Shown here piece after piece: positions 53,021 to 61,708 of a stretch of 64,000 nucleotides of DNA. Positions within the stretch are counted from its first letter, which is position 1. Every line of letters begins with the position of its first letter. The translations under genes and the position numbers were made by a program. The notes beneath the pieces were generated by a model. That model saw only the letters and a program-made list of their open reading frames with translations, ran no database searches and had not been told where the DNA came from. Source of the stretch: Roseburia sp. (GTDB taxonomy: Bacteria > Bacillota_A > Clostridia > Lachnospirales > Lachnospiraceae). Location: the NCBI GenBank assembly GCA_019411365.1, contig DXQT01000011.1:14746-78745 (forward strand), in the 5' to 3' direction.

Positions 53021-53044
53021 GTGTGAAAACCAGATTTTTCACAC
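53021..53044 (+). terminator. GTGTGAAAA hairpin after the HypE-like gene
   Basis: GTGTGAAAA (53021-53029) with TTTTCACAC (53036-53044), loop of six. Nearly the same hairpin lies between cysA and aprA at 20632. Confidence 0.55.
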
Positions 53045-53139
53045 AAAAACAGATTGCAAGTATCGTTTAGCGGGCAGATCTGTTGTTATGGATTAAAGCA
53101 GTGCTCAAAAGAGTACAAATTATGGAGGATGGGATTATC

Positions 53140-53616
53140 ATGCGTGAAAAGATTTTAACTTTTATAGAGAAGAACAGCAGAATTGATTTAAAGGAACTGG
53201 CTATCATTTTAGGTGTAGATGAGGCAGCCGTGGTAAATGAACTTCAGAAAATGGAAGAGGAGCATATTATCTGCGGATACCATACCCTGATCGACTGGGA
53301 TAAGGCGGGAATTGAAAAGGTGACAGCTTTAATCGAAGTGCGTGTCACACCACAGCGCGGAATGGGATTTGACAAGGTGGCAGAGCGCATTTACAACTAT
53401 CCGGAAGTAAATTCCGTTTATCTGATCTCCGGCGGATTTGATTTTATGGTAACGATCGAGGGAAAGACACTGCGTGAGGTTTCCCAGTTTGTTTCCAATA
53501 AACTTTCACCGCTTGATTCTGTTTTAAGTACAAAGACGAATTTTATTCTGAAAAAATACAAAGATCACGGAACCGTTATGGCAGAACCGGCAAAAGATGA
53601 AAGGATAGAGATGTAA
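53140..53616 (+). CDS. Lrp/AsnC-family regulator (AlaR-like)
   Basis: 158 residues: N-terminal HTH (DLKELAIILGVDEAAVVNEL) and a C-terminal RAM ligand-binding domain (VTALIEVRVTPQRGMGFDKVAERI, YLISGGFDFMVTIEG). It sits one base before a class I aminotransferase, the arrangement of alaR-alaT (yugG-yugH) in Bacillus, where AlaR activates the alanine transaminase. The start at 53140 matches the family length; GGAGG is ten or more bases upstream. Confidence 0.9.
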   Translation: MREKILTFIEKNSRIDLKELAIILGVDEAAVVNELQKMEEEHIICGYHTLIDWDKAGIEKVTALIEVRVTPQRGMGFDKVAERIYNYPEVNSVYLISGGFDFMVTIEGKTLREVSQFVSNKLSPLDSVLSTKTNFILKKYKDHGTVMAEPAKDERIEM

Positions 53617-53617
53617 T

Positions 53618-54799
53618 ATGAGAGATCCATTAAATAAAACAATTACAACGATCCAGCCGTCCGGGATCCGTAAGTTCTTCGATGTGGTACATGAGATGAA
53701 GGACGCAATCTCCCTTGGTGTCGGCGAGCCGGATTTTGATACGCCGTGGCATATCCGCGACGAGGGTATTTATTCCCTGGAAAAAGGAAAAACACATTAT
53801 ACCTCAAATGCAGGTTTAAAAGAGTTAAAGACAGAGATCGACCGTTATCTGAACCGTCATTACGGGATATCTTATGACGTGGATCATGAGATCATGGTGA
53901 CGATCGGAGGCAGTGAGGCAATCGATGCGGCAATGCGTGCTATGTTAGATCCGGGGGATGAGGTTTTGATCCCACAGCCGAGTTATGTGTCCTATGTGCC
54001 GTGTGCCGTTTTAGCAGGCGGAGTACCGGTCGTGATCGAGTTAAAGGCAGAAAACGAATTTCGTCTGACTGCAGAAGAGTTAGAGGCTGCGATCACGCCA
54101 AAGACAAAGCTTTTGGTACTTCCGTTCCCGAACAATCCAACCGGGGCAATTATGGAAAAATCAGATCTTGAAAAAATCGCGGAAGTGATCAAAAAACATG
54201 ATATTTTTGTATTGAGTGACGAGATCTATTCAGAGCTTACCTACCTTGAGAAACATGTGACGATTGCGTCTCTGCCGGGAATGTGGGAGAGAACGATCGT
54301 GATCAACGGTTTTTCCAAATCACATGCCATGACAGGATGGCGTCTCGGCTATGCATGTGGACCGCGTGTGATCATTGAGCAGATGTTAAAGATCCACCAG
54401 TTTGCGATCATGTGTGCACCGTCCACCAGCCAATACGCAGGCGTGGAGGCATTAAAAAACGGTGATGAGGATGTGGCACAGATGCGTGAGGAATACAACG
54501 GAAGACGCCGCTATCTGCTGCACCGTTTTAAGGAGATGGGATTATCCTGTTTCGAGCCGTTTGGAGCATTTTATGTGTTCCCGTGCATCAGCGAATTCGG
54601 TATGACATCCGAGCAGTTCGCCACGGAGCTTTTAAATACAGAGAAGCTTGCAGTCGTTCCGGGAACGGCATTCGGAGACTGCGGGGAAGGATTTATCCGT
54701 ATTTCCTATGCGTATTCGCTGGAGAATTTAAAAGAGGCGATGAACCGCATGGAGGCATTTATTACAGGGCTGAGAAAACAGGGTGAAAAACAGGCATGA
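53618..54799 (+). CDS. class I/II aminotransferase (AlaT-like)
   Basis: PLP-dependent aminotransferase, 393 residues. The Schiff-base lysine is Lys 234 in NGFSKSHAMTGWRLGY; PNNPTG and the C-terminal FIRISYA arginine are present. Paired with the Lrp-type regulator upstream, it is most likely the alanine transaminase counterpart (YugH/AlaT), although aspartate or PatA-type activity cannot be excluded. Confidence 0.92.
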   Translation: MRDPLNKTITTIQPSGIRKFFDVVHEMKDAISLGVGEPDFDTPWHIRDEGIYSLEKGKTHYTSNAGLKELKTEIDRYLNRHYGISYDVDHEIMVTIGGSEAIDAAMRAMLDPGDEVLIPQPSYVSYVPCAVLAGGVPVVIELKAENEFRLTAEELEAAITPKTKLLVLPFPNNPTGAIMEKSDLEKIAEVIKKHDIFVLSDEIYSELTYLEKHVTIASLPGMWERTIVINGFSKSHAMTGWRLGYACGPRVIIEQMLKIHQFAIMCAPSTSQYAGVEALKNGDEDVAQMREEYNGRRRYLLHRFKEMGLSCFEPFGAFYVFPCISEFGMTSEQFATELLNTEKLAVVPGTAFGDCGEGFIRISYAYSLENLKEAMNRMEAFITGLRKQGEKQA

Positions 54800-54856
54800 C
54801 AGCTTATTTTTCATATTGTGGTCTGTTTGGCAGACTGCCTGGAAATGAGGATTATT

Positions 54857-55360
54857 ATGGCAAAGTTAAATATTGTTTTATATGAGCCGGAGATCCCGGC
54901 AAATACCGGAAATATCGGAAGAACCTGTGTCGCAACAGGGACAAGGCTCCATCTGATCGAACCGCTTGGATTTCATCTTGATGAAAAATCGATCAAGCGT
55001 GCCGGGATGGATTACTGGAGTGAGCTTGACGTGACAACTTATGTAAACTGGGATGATTTCTGTGAGAAAAATCCGGGTGCAAAGATCTATATGGCAACGA
55101 CAAAGGGACGCCATGTATACACAGAGGTTTCCTACGAGCCGGACTGCTATATTATGTTTGGAAAAGAGAGTGCAGGAATCCCGGAGGAGATCTTAAAAGC
55201 CAATCCGGATACCTGTGTGCGGATCCCGATGATCGGGGAGACACGTTCACTGAACCTGTCAAATTCCGTTGCGATCGTGCTCTATGAGGCACTCAGACAG
55301 AATCAGTTTGACCATATGAAGCTGCAGGGAGAACTGCACAGACTGCGCTGGGATGACTGA
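54857..55360 (+). CDS. trmL: tRNA (cytidine/uridine-34 2'-O)-methyltransferase TrmL
   Basis: SPOUT-class methyltransferase for the wobble position of tRNA-Leu; 167 residues. Signatures: LYEPEIPANTGNIGRTC at the N-terminus, FGKESAGIPEEIL in the middle and the knot RSLNLSNSVAIVLYEALRQ at the C-terminus. A tRNA-Leu(UAA), one of its known substrates, is encoded at 30260. ATG 54857 is preceded by GAGG; the longer in-frame start has no RBS. Confidence 0.94.
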   Translation: MAKLNIVLYEPEIPANTGNIGRTCVATGTRLHLIEPLGFHLDEKSIKRAGMDYWSELDVTTYVNWDDFCEKNPGAKIYMATTKGRHVYTEVSYEPDCYIMFGKESAGIPEEILKANPDTCVRIPMIGETRSLNLSNSVAIVLYEALRQNQFDHMKLQGELHRLRWDD

Positions 55361-55381
55361 TACGGGAAGGAATAAAAACAG

Positions 55382-56245
55382 ATGGGAATTATTAAGGCAA
55401 AACAGCTTGTGCATGAATATATCAGACGTGATGAAGAGGGAAACGTAGAGTCGATCCAGACTGCCTTAGATCATGTGGATCTCGATGTGAAGCAGGGAGA
55501 TTTTATCGCAATTTTAGGACATAACGGTTCCGGTAAATCTACGCTTGCAAAGCATATCAATGCACTGTTAGCCCCGTCCGAGGGTAGTCTTTTTGTGGAC
55601 GGCATGGATGTTTCAAAAGAGGAGAATGTCATTCCGGTGCGAAAGACCGCCGGAATGGTTTTCCAGAATCCGGACAATCAGATCATTGCCAGTGTAGTGG
55701 AGGAGGATGTCGGATTCGGACCGGAAAATATCGGTGTGCCGACCGATGAGATCTGGCAGCGTGTGGAGGAGAGTTTAAAGGCAGTCGGTATGTTAAAATA
55801 CCGTCATCATTCGCCAAACAAACTTTCCGGAGGTCAGAAACAGCGCGTTGCGATCGCGGGTGTCGTAGCGATGGAGCCAAAGTGCATCGTGTTAGACGAG
55901 CCGACCGCAATGCTTGACCCAAACGGAAGAGCGGATGTCATCCGCACTGCGCATGAACTCAATCAGAAAAAGGGTGTCACGATCATTCTGATCACACATT
56001 ATATGGAAGAAGTCGTCGGTGCAGATAAGGTGATTGTGATGGACAAGGGGAAAGTTGTCATGCAGGGGACACCGCGCGAAATTTTTTCCCAGGTCGGAAA
56101 GTTAAAGGAATACCGGCTGGATGTACCGCAGGTTACGATCCTTGCTGACCTGCTCAGACAGTCAGGACTTGATATTCCGCTTGGCGTGCTGACGCGGGAA
56201 GAACTTGTGGGGCATATTCTGCGAATCGCACAGATCGATTCATGA
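55382..56245 (+). CDS. ecfA1: energy-coupling factor transporter ATPase EcfA1
   Basis: ATPase of a group II ECF vitamin/metal transporter, 287 residues. Walker [10 protein letters not shown] at about 46-54, Q-loop [11 protein letters not shown], signature [13 protein letters not shown], Walker [15 protein letters not shown]-loop ITHYMEE. First of ecfA1-ecfA2-ecfT; substrate-binding S components are encoded elsewhere. The C-terminus runs into a 30-bp duplicated segment. Confidence 0.94.
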   Translation: MGIIKAKQLVHEYIRRDEEGNVESIQTALDHVDLDVKQGDFIAILGHNGSGKSTLAKHINALLAPSEGSLFVDGMDVSKEENVIPVRKTAGMVFQNPDNQIIASVVEEDVGFGPENIGVPTDEIWQRVEESLKAVGMLKYRHHSPNKLSGGQKQRVAIAGVVAMEPKCIVLDEPTAMLDPNGRADVIRTAHELNQKKGVTIILITHYMEEVVGADKVIVMDKGKVVMQGTPREIFSQVGKLKEYRLDVPQVTILADLLRQSGLDIPLGVLTREELVGHILRIAQIDS

Positions 56246-56310
56246 TCATGGAATGTGTATGATGTGGAGCACGATGATAGCATGATTGTGGAATGTGTAT
56301 GATGTGGAGC
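56241..56310 (+). repeat. two 30-bp direct repeats between ecfA1 and ecfA2
   Basis: CATGAT..TGGAATGTGTATGATGTGGAGC at 56241-56270 and again at 56281-56310 (28 of 30 identical; 40-bp period). The ecfA1 stop lies in the first copy. The rest of the 195-bp gap shows a possible GGGGTGC/GTGCCCC hairpin (about 56398-56425). Confidence 0.85.
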
Positions 56311-56440
56311 GCAGAGATGGAATATCAGTAGAGCAGGCATTTTATGGTTATATGTTTTTAAAAGATCATCTGATTTTGAGTAAAATGGAAGGCTTTTGGG
56401 GTGCTGCTCTGCAGTGGGTGCCCCAGAAATGAGGATGAAC

Positions 56441-57319
56441 ATGTCAATTATTTTAGATAAAGTGAATTATGTATACAGCGAAGGGACTGCGTACCAGATC
56501 CAGGCGTTAAAGGATGTAAACTTAACGATCGAGGATGGACAGTTTATCGGCGTGATCGGGCATACCGGTTCCGGAAAGTCCACCTTGATCCAGCACTTGA
56601 ACGGTCTGATGAAGGCGACATCCGGGACGATCTATTTTCATGGTCAGGATATTTATGAAGATGATTTTGACCTGCGTGAATTGAGAAACCGCGTCGGGCT
56701 GGTATTTCAGTATCCGGAGCATCAGTTGTTTGAAACAACGATCTTTGACGACGTGTGTTTCGGACCGAAAAATCAGGGATTGTCGAAAGAGGAGGCAGGT
56801 CTTCGGGCATTTGAGGCGCTGCGGAGTGTCGGACTGCCGGAGGAGCTTTATTACCAGTCTCCGTTTGATCTTTCCGGTGGACAGAAACGCCGTGTTGCGA
56901 TTGCGGGCGTGCTTGCCATGAAGCCGGAGGTATTGATCTTAGATGAGCCGACGGCGGGACTTGATCCGGCAGGACGTGATGAGATCTTAGATCTTGTGGA
57001 GCGGATGCACAGGGAACGCGGTATTACGGTTATTTTAGTATCGCACAGCATGGAGGACGTCGCAAAATATGTGGAGCGTATTATCGTGATGAATCACGGC
57101 AGTGTGATGTTAGACGGTGCGCCAAAAGAAGTATTCCGCCACTACAAAGAACTTGAGGCGGTTGGACTTGCAGCACCGCAGGTGACTTACCTGATGCATG
57201 AACTGAAGGAAAAAGGTCTGAATGTGGATACAGATGCAACCACGGTGGCGGAGGCAAGAGCTTGTCTGCTCGAGGCGCTGACCGGAATTGATTCTGGAAA
57301 AACAGACTTTCATATGTAA
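56441..57319 (+). CDS. ecfA2: energy-coupling factor transporter ATPase EcfA2
   Basis: Second ECF ATPase, 292 residues. Walker A GHTGSGKST, Q-loop VFQYPEHQLFE (the EcfA2-type PEHQ), signature LSGGQKRRVAIAG, Walker B VLILDEPTAGLDP, H-loop VSHSMED. The start at 56441 is preceded by GAGG; an earlier ATG lacks family sequence. The EcfA1-A2 pair and EcfT together form the ECF module. Confidence 0.94.
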   Translation: MSIILDKVNYVYSEGTAYQIQALKDVNLTIEDGQFIGVIGHTGSGKSTLIQHLNGLMKATSGTIYFHGQDIYEDDFDLRELRNRVGLVFQYPEHQLFETTIFDDVCFGPKNQGLSKEEAGLRAFEALRSVGLPEELYYQSPFDLSGGQKRRVAIAGVLAMKPEVLILDEPTAGLDPAGRDEILDLVERMHRERGITVILVSHSMEDVAKYVERIIVMNHGSVMLDGAPKEVFRHYKELEAVGLAAPQVTYLMHELKEKGLNVDTDATTVAEARACLLEALTGIDSGKTDFHM

Positions 57320-57336
57320 CGGTTCGGAGGAAGAAG

Positions 57337-58149
57337 ATGTTAAGAGATATTACACTGGGCCAGTATTATCCAGCGGATTCCGTCATTCATAAACTGGACC
57401 CGCGCGTAAAACTGTTTGCTACATTTATTTATATTATATCATTGTTTTGTTTTAAAGGGATTGCGGCACTTCTGGTTGCAACTGTATTTTTGATCTTCTG
57501 CATCAGAACGTCCAAAGTTCCATTTAAGTTTATGGTAAAGGGTTTGAAGGCGATCGTGGTGCTGATGCTGATCACGGCGGCATTCAACCTTTTTCTGACA
57601 CCTGGTACGCCGATCGTGAAATTCTGGATCTTTAAGATCACGGCAGAGGGGGCACAGAATGCGATTCTGATGGCGATCCGTCTGACCTACCTGATCCTTG
57701 GAACCTCGATCATGACACTTACGACGACACCAAACCAGCTCACGGACGGTCTGGAAAAATCACTGATGCCGTTATCAAAGATCGGTGTTCCGGTTCATGC
57801 GATTGCGATGATGATGTCGATCGCACTCCGTTTTATCCCGATCCTCATCGAGGAGACAGACAAGATCATGAAGGCACAGATGGCGAGAGGTGCTGACTTT
57901 GAGAGCGGAAATCTGTTACTGAGAGTGAAAAACATGATTCCTCTTTTGGTACCGTTATTCGTCTCTGCGTTCCGTCGAGCAGACGACCTTGCGATGGCGA
58001 TGGAGGCGCGCTGCTACAATGGCGGCGAGGGCAGAACCAAGATGAAACCTCTGCGTTACGCAGGCGTGGATCATAAAGCATATGTGCTTGTGATCGGGTA
58101 TTTTGTGGTTATTTTGCTGTGCAGGTTCTTTTTACCGTTTCCGCAGTAA
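57337..58149 (+). CDS. ecfT: energy-coupling factor transmembrane protein EcfT
   Basis: 270 residues with about five spans and the two coupling-helix motifs containing Ala-Arg-Gly (QMARGADFESG) and a second of type AMEARCYNG, the conserved ARG-type motifs that contact the ATPases. Starts GQYYPADSVIHKLDPRVK. RBS GGAGGAAG. No S component in the window. Confidence 0.94.
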   Translation: MLRDITLGQYYPADSVIHKLDPRVKLFATFIYIISLFCFKGIAALLVATVFLIFCIRTSKVPFKFMVKGLKAIVVLMLITAAFNLFLTPGTPIVKFWIFKITAEGAQNAILMAIRLTYLILGTSIMTLTTTPNQLTDGLEKSLMPLSKIGVPVHAIAMMMSIALRFIPILIEETDKIMKAQMARGADFESGNLLLRVKNMIPLLVPLFVSAFRRADDLAMAMEARCYNGGEGRTKMKPLRYAGVDHKAYVLVIGYFVVILLCRFFLPFPQ

Positions 58150-58240
58150 GGTAAGTTATGACGCGGGAAATTTTTGCAGTGCCGGCAGGCTGAGGTTCAT
58201 GATGGAATGCCGGCAGGGTAGTTTGTCATTTTGGAAGAGT

Positions 58241-58328
58241 ATTGCACAAAGCTGGAAAATAGGAGCGGCTTTGTGCAATTTGACAACCACTAAGTTGTGT
58301 GCCACCCTTTGCCACCCGAATCTTATGA
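58241..58328 (+). repeat. hairpin plus intergenic repeat element after ecfT
   Basis: ATTGCACAAAGC (58241-58252) pairs perfectly with GCTTTGTGCAAT (58268-58279). The second arm is the start of an element like that at 46711: CTTTGTGCAATTTGACA, then CCACCCTTTGCCACCCGAAT. Confidence 0.65.
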
Positions 58329-58397
58329 ATGAAAAAATCTCACAGGAGGAATATTCACCTGGCTAAGAAGAGGTTCCATTCATACAAAAGTTTGAAC

Positions 58398-58631
58398 ATG
58401 GGCGAAACAGATGAAAAATAGAAGTAATTCACCCATTTGTTGATAGAAAATCAGTCAAAATACAGGAAAATGGGCGAAAATGACATGAACCAGCGTAAAT
58501 AGCCCGCAAAAATGAAAAATCCAGGGTGAAACGAGAAAATAGAAGAAGATTTCGCCCAAAACAGTGAAAAAGATGTTGAAAAGAAAGAAGGAATGGGCGA
58601 GATGATGCTGAGAGATTAGGTTTTCACCCAT
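58398..58631 (+). repeat. array of four similar hairpins, possible structured RNA
   Basis: TGGGCGAA-type motifs and their complements alternate: 58398-58406 with 58428-58436; 58470-58478 with 58501-58507; 58523-58531 with 58550-58558; 58593-58600 with 58623-58631. Each unit is about 38-39 nt with an 7-9-bp stem and a purine-rich loop. Units start at intervals of about 72, 52 and 71. No ORF. The remainder of the 686-bp gap before truA has no other gene; an inverted repeat TTCTGTTCT/AGAACAGAA lies at 58655-58687. Confidence 0.6.
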
Positions 58632-58654
58632 TGGATATTGAAGTGCACGGACTA

Positions 58655-58687
58655 TTCTGTTCTACGGATTTTTTAAACAGAACAGAA
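58655..58687 (+). other. inverted repeat upstream of truA
   Basis: TTCTGTTCT (58655-58663) and AGAACAGAA (58679-58687) with a 15-base loop holding a T run. Terminator-like or a protein-binding site. Confidence 0.45.
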
Positions 58688-58835
58688 AGTCAGCGTGAAA
58701 AATAAGCTTGATTCCAGGGATATTTGTCTGTTGGAAAAACAAGCGGCTTTTACGGCAATATATAAAAATATGTCTGCGGGAAGGTCAGATTGTTGCCGCT
58801 TTATCGCAGCATGCGGCTCAGAACAGGAGATTACT

Positions 58836-59579
58836 ATGCGTGTAAAAATGATCGTGGCGTATGACGGCACGAATTACAAAGGATGGCAGGTGCAGCCGAA
58901 CGGTATCACGATAGAAGAAGTGCTAAATAAGAATCTTTCGAATCTTCTGGGCGAGCAGATCGTGGTGAGCGGTGCGAGCCGGACGGATTCGGGTGTACAT
59001 TCCCTTGGAAATATTGCAGTATTTGATACGAACACGAGGATGCCGGCAGATAAAATTGCATTTGCACTCAATCAGAGACTGCCGGAAGATATTGTGGTGC
59101 AGGGATCCTGTGAGGTGGAGGATGGCTGGCATCCGCGCTATCAGAACAGCAGAAAAACTTATGAATACCGTATTTTAAACCGGACATTCCGTATGCCGAC
59201 AAGACGGCTGGATACCTATTTTTATCATTATCCACTGGATGTGGAGAAAATGAAAAAAGCGGCATCTTATCTTGAGGGAGAGCATGATTTTAAGAGTTTT
59301 TGTGCGATCGGTGCACAGGTAAAGACGACGGTGCGCACGATCTATGCCTGTGATGTGGAAAAAGAAGGAGATATCATCACGATCCGCGTGACGGGAAACG
59401 GTTTCCTTTACAATATGGTACGGATCATTGCAGGGACATTAGTGCAGGTTGGCGGTGGTGCGATCGAACCGGAGGCGGTAAAAGAAATTCTTGCAAAGAA
59501 AGACCGCAGCGCGGCAGGGCCTACGGCGCCGGCACACGGGCTTACGATGATGGGGATCGAGTTTGAAAACGTAGAATGA
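58836..59579 (+). CDS. truA: tRNA pseudouridine synthase A
   Basis: Makes pseudouridine at positions 38-40 of tRNA anticodon stems. 247 residues. Catalytic Asp 51 in GASRTDSGVHS; AYDGTNYKGWQVQP at the N-terminus and TVRTIYACDV, NGFLYNMVRIIAGTL later are diagnostic. ATG 58836 has AGGAG six bases upstream; a longer in-frame form starting at 58695 would add 47 residues outside the family. In many Firmicutes truA follows ecfT, as here. Confidence 0.95.
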   Translation: MRVKMIVAYDGTNYKGWQVQPNGITIEEVLNKNLSNLLGEQIVVSGASRTDSGVHSLGNIAVFDTNTRMPADKIAFALNQRLPEDIVVQGSCEVEDGWHPRYQNSRKTYEYRILNRTFRMPTRRLDTYFYHYPLDVEKMKKAASYLEGEHDFKSFCAIGAQVKTTVRTIYACDVEKEGDIITIRVTGNGFLYNMVRIIAGTLVQVGGGAIEPEAVKEILAKKDRSAAGPTAPAHGLTMMGIEFENVE

Positions 59580-59641
59580 GAAAGAAGTGCACTTTGAAAA
59601 GATGTTACAACAGGGCAGGATGTTTTTGAATGATGCAGAAG

Positions 59642-60076
59642 TCAGTTTAAAACAGGCTCATTCATTTCTTCTAAAAGCACGTTTGTGTCAATCACGGACA
59701 GCTTTTTCCCAAAAGCAAAAATGAGGATGGAATCCCGTTTGTTTTTGGAATAGAGCTGTCCGTTTTTTGTGAGCGTGAGAGCACGCTGTGTTTCCGGGAG
59801 CTCAAGCTTTAGTGCAAGGCAGAGAGAAATGACTTTATCACGGGAGGGACTTCGCCTGCCGTCTAAGATCTGATAGCCGTAATTGCGCTGAATCTGGGCT
59901 GCAGAGATCAGTTTTGAGGCGGTCACGCCGCGGGCATGCATCAGTTCATTTAAATATTCCGGAAAGGTCACGGAAGATGTCATGTCTGCAAGTGCGTCAG
60001 TGTATTGTTTTAAATCGGAAATATTTTTGGCGGAAGAGAGAAGCTGCATCAGTTCGCCGGTCGTTTTCTGATCCAT
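59642..60076 (-). CDS. helix-turn-helix protein divergent to a kinase
   Basis: 144 residues with a Cro/C1-type HTH at about residues 40-95 (FPEYLNELMHARGVTASKLI, QIQRNYGYQILDGRRSPSRD). A C-terminal tail (LIFAFGKKLSVIDTNVLLEEM) has no motif I know. It lies 143 bp from a Ser/Thr kinase gene transcribed the other way, so the pair may share a control region. Specific function unknown. Confidence 0.8.
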   Translation of the reverse strand: MDQKTTGELMQLLSSAKNISDLKQYTDALADMTSSVTFPEYLNELMHARGVTASKLISAAQIQRNYGYQILDGRRSPSRDKVISLCLALKLELPETQRALTLTKNGQLYSKNKRDSILIFAFGKKLSVIDTNVLLEEMNEPVLN

Positions 60077-60219
60077 AAAGTCTCCTTGAATTGTACTGTA
60101 AAAAATAATAAAATATTTTTATACTACAAATTGTAAATGCTGGTTTGGGCGCATGAACTGCCCTGACATTTATAATATCGTGTTGTACAGATGAATGCAA
60201 GAAAATGGTGGGAAATTAT

Positions 60220-61359
60220 ATGCGGTTAGATGAGGAGTACTGTTTGTCAGAATATGTGGATCTTGGCAGACTGGGTGACAATGAAAAAGTACATATCGTA
60301 AGAAACCAAGTGAATGGTGTGATTGGTGTGCGAAAGTATGTTGCATTGGACCTGGAGGAGATTTATCTTTTTTTAAAGGAAAATCCGAATGCGTATATAC
60401 CAAAGATCTATGAGTGTATTCAGACCGATACGAATCTGATCGTGATCGAGGAGTACTTGAGCGGAAAAAATCTGGAAGAAATGTTAAAAGAAAAGAATTT
60501 TTCGGAGAAAGACGCTGCTGATATCATAATCTGTCTATGCGATGCGCTTTACCCTTTGCACCATGCAAAAATGCCAGTCATATGCAGAGACTTGAAAGCA
60601 GAGAATGTGATTCTGACCAATGAGGGGGAAGTGAAGCTGGTCGATTTTGACATTGCGAGAATCTACCAGCCTGGCAAGTCAAAGGATACTGTTATGATGG
60701 GAACGCAAGGCTATGCGGCACCGGAACAGTTTGGGTTCGGACAGACGGATGCGAGAACCGATATTTATGCGATGGGTGTGCTGCTTAATTATATGCTTGT
60801 GAGAGAGTTCCCGATGGAAAAGCTGACCGAAGGAAAATTCAGGACGATTGTGTTAAAATGCATTAAGATAAACCCTGAGGACCGGTATCAGAATGTGGAT
60901 GAACTTAAGGCGGATATCTGCAATGCAGCGGAAATCCCCTGCAGTAGTATGGATAGTGATAAAAATAAGTTTTATTGTGCGCAGAGCTGTAAAAAAGATC
61001 AAGCCGGTGAAATCCCTTTTTATAAAATACCGGGATTTCGGACAGGAAAAGTATGGAAAATGATCGTCGCAGTCATAGGATATGCACTGACCACAGTTAC
61101 TGCGTGGTCGTTAGAAGCGCATGATGCGAATGGAAAACTGCTCCCGCAGTCAAAATTGACACTGGAACGGCTGGTGGTCTGGCTGTCGCAGATCGTATTT
61201 ATATTTTTTGTCTGTGATTATATGGGAATGCGGAGAAACATACCGGTTGTAAACAGTAAGAACCGGTTCGTAAGACTGATCGGTTATGCTGCAGCGGAAT
61301 TTATATTTCTTTTTGCTGCAGCTGCCATCTGCGCGATCTTAGAAGCAATATTATTTTAA
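60220..61359 (+). CDS. eukaryotic-type Ser/Thr protein kinase with membrane tail
   Basis: 379 residues. The kinase domain has a catalytic loop CRDLKAENV (catalytic Asp about 124), a DFD in place of DFG, a GTQGYAAPEQFG activation segment, and DARTDIYAMGVLLNYM. The glycine-rich loop is degenerate. After about residue 265 come three hydrophobic segments, so it is membrane bound but without extracellular PASTA repeats. ATG 60220 follows GGTGGG; GTG 60205 is a possible alternative. No phosphatase partner is near. Confidence 0.85.
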   Translation: MRLDEEYCLSEYVDLGRLGDNEKVHIVRNQVNGVIGVRKYVALDLEEIYLFLKENPNAYIPKIYECIQTDTNLIVIEEYLSGKNLEEMLKEKNFSEKDAADIIICLCDALYPLHHAKMPVICRDLKAENVILTNEGEVKLVDFDIARIYQPGKSKDTVMMGTQGYAAPEQFGFGQTDARTDIYAMGVLLNYMLVREFPMEKLTEGKFRTIVLKCIKINPEDRYQNVDELKADICNAAEIPCSSMDSDKNKFYCAQSCKKDQAGEIPFYKIPGFRTGKVWKMIVAVIGYALTTVTAWSLEAHDANGKLLPQSKLTLERLVVWLSQIVFIFFVCDYMGMRRNIPVVNSKNRFVRLIGYAAAEFIFLFAAAAICAILEAILF

Positions 61360-61422
61360 ATGTAATTTGACAGTCAAAAATTGAACTTACTATTTGAACT
61401 CAACATTATATAATGTGAAAAT

Positions 61423-61439
61423 GTATGCACGGTGCATAC
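61423..61439. promoter_or_regulatory. GTATGCAC palindrome between convergent genes
   Basis: GTATGCAC-G-GTGCATAC, an 8+8 palindrome with one centre base, just downstream of a TATAAT (61409-61414). It lies between the kinase and the RHH gene. It may be an operator or a weak hairpin; no T run. Confidence 0.4.
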
Positions 61440-61491
61440 CAAAAATAAATGAAATACGGCTAAGATGAGAGAAGCATAAGACAGAGATGTT

Positions 61492-61650
61492 TTACGCTTC
61501 TTTCTTTTTGTCCGCCTGGGTCAGATATTCTTTCAATATCATATTGATATATTGGGAAAAAGAACGGTCGTCCTGCTCGGCGAGGAGCTTTAACTGTTCA
61601 ATGATGTCTGAATCAAGTGTGATGCTTACTTTATTTTTTAATGGTTTCAT
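61492..61650 (-). CDS. ribbon-helix-helix (Arc/CopG-type) protein, 52 aa
   Basis: 52-residue ORF: a beta strand (NKVSITLDSDII) followed by two helices (EQLKLLAEQDDRSFSQYINM), the RHH DNA-binding pattern. GAGG RBS about six bases before the ATG on the minus strand. RHH proteins are often antitoxins or plasmid regulators, but no toxin-like gene adjoins it, so it is an orphan regulator. DNA-binding is inferred from the pattern. Confidence 0.75.
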   Translation of the reverse strand: MKPLKNKVSITLDSDIIEQLKLLAEQDDRSFSQYINMILKEYLTQADKKKEA

Positions 61651-61708
61651 AGACAGCCTCATTTCGTTTTCGATTAAATAACTCTATTTTTATATATACG
61701 ATAAATGG

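Noticed and set aside
58398..58631. CRISPR array in the ecfT-truA gap
   Set aside because: Repeats are only 8-9 bases, alternate in orientation and have irregular intervals; no cas genes.
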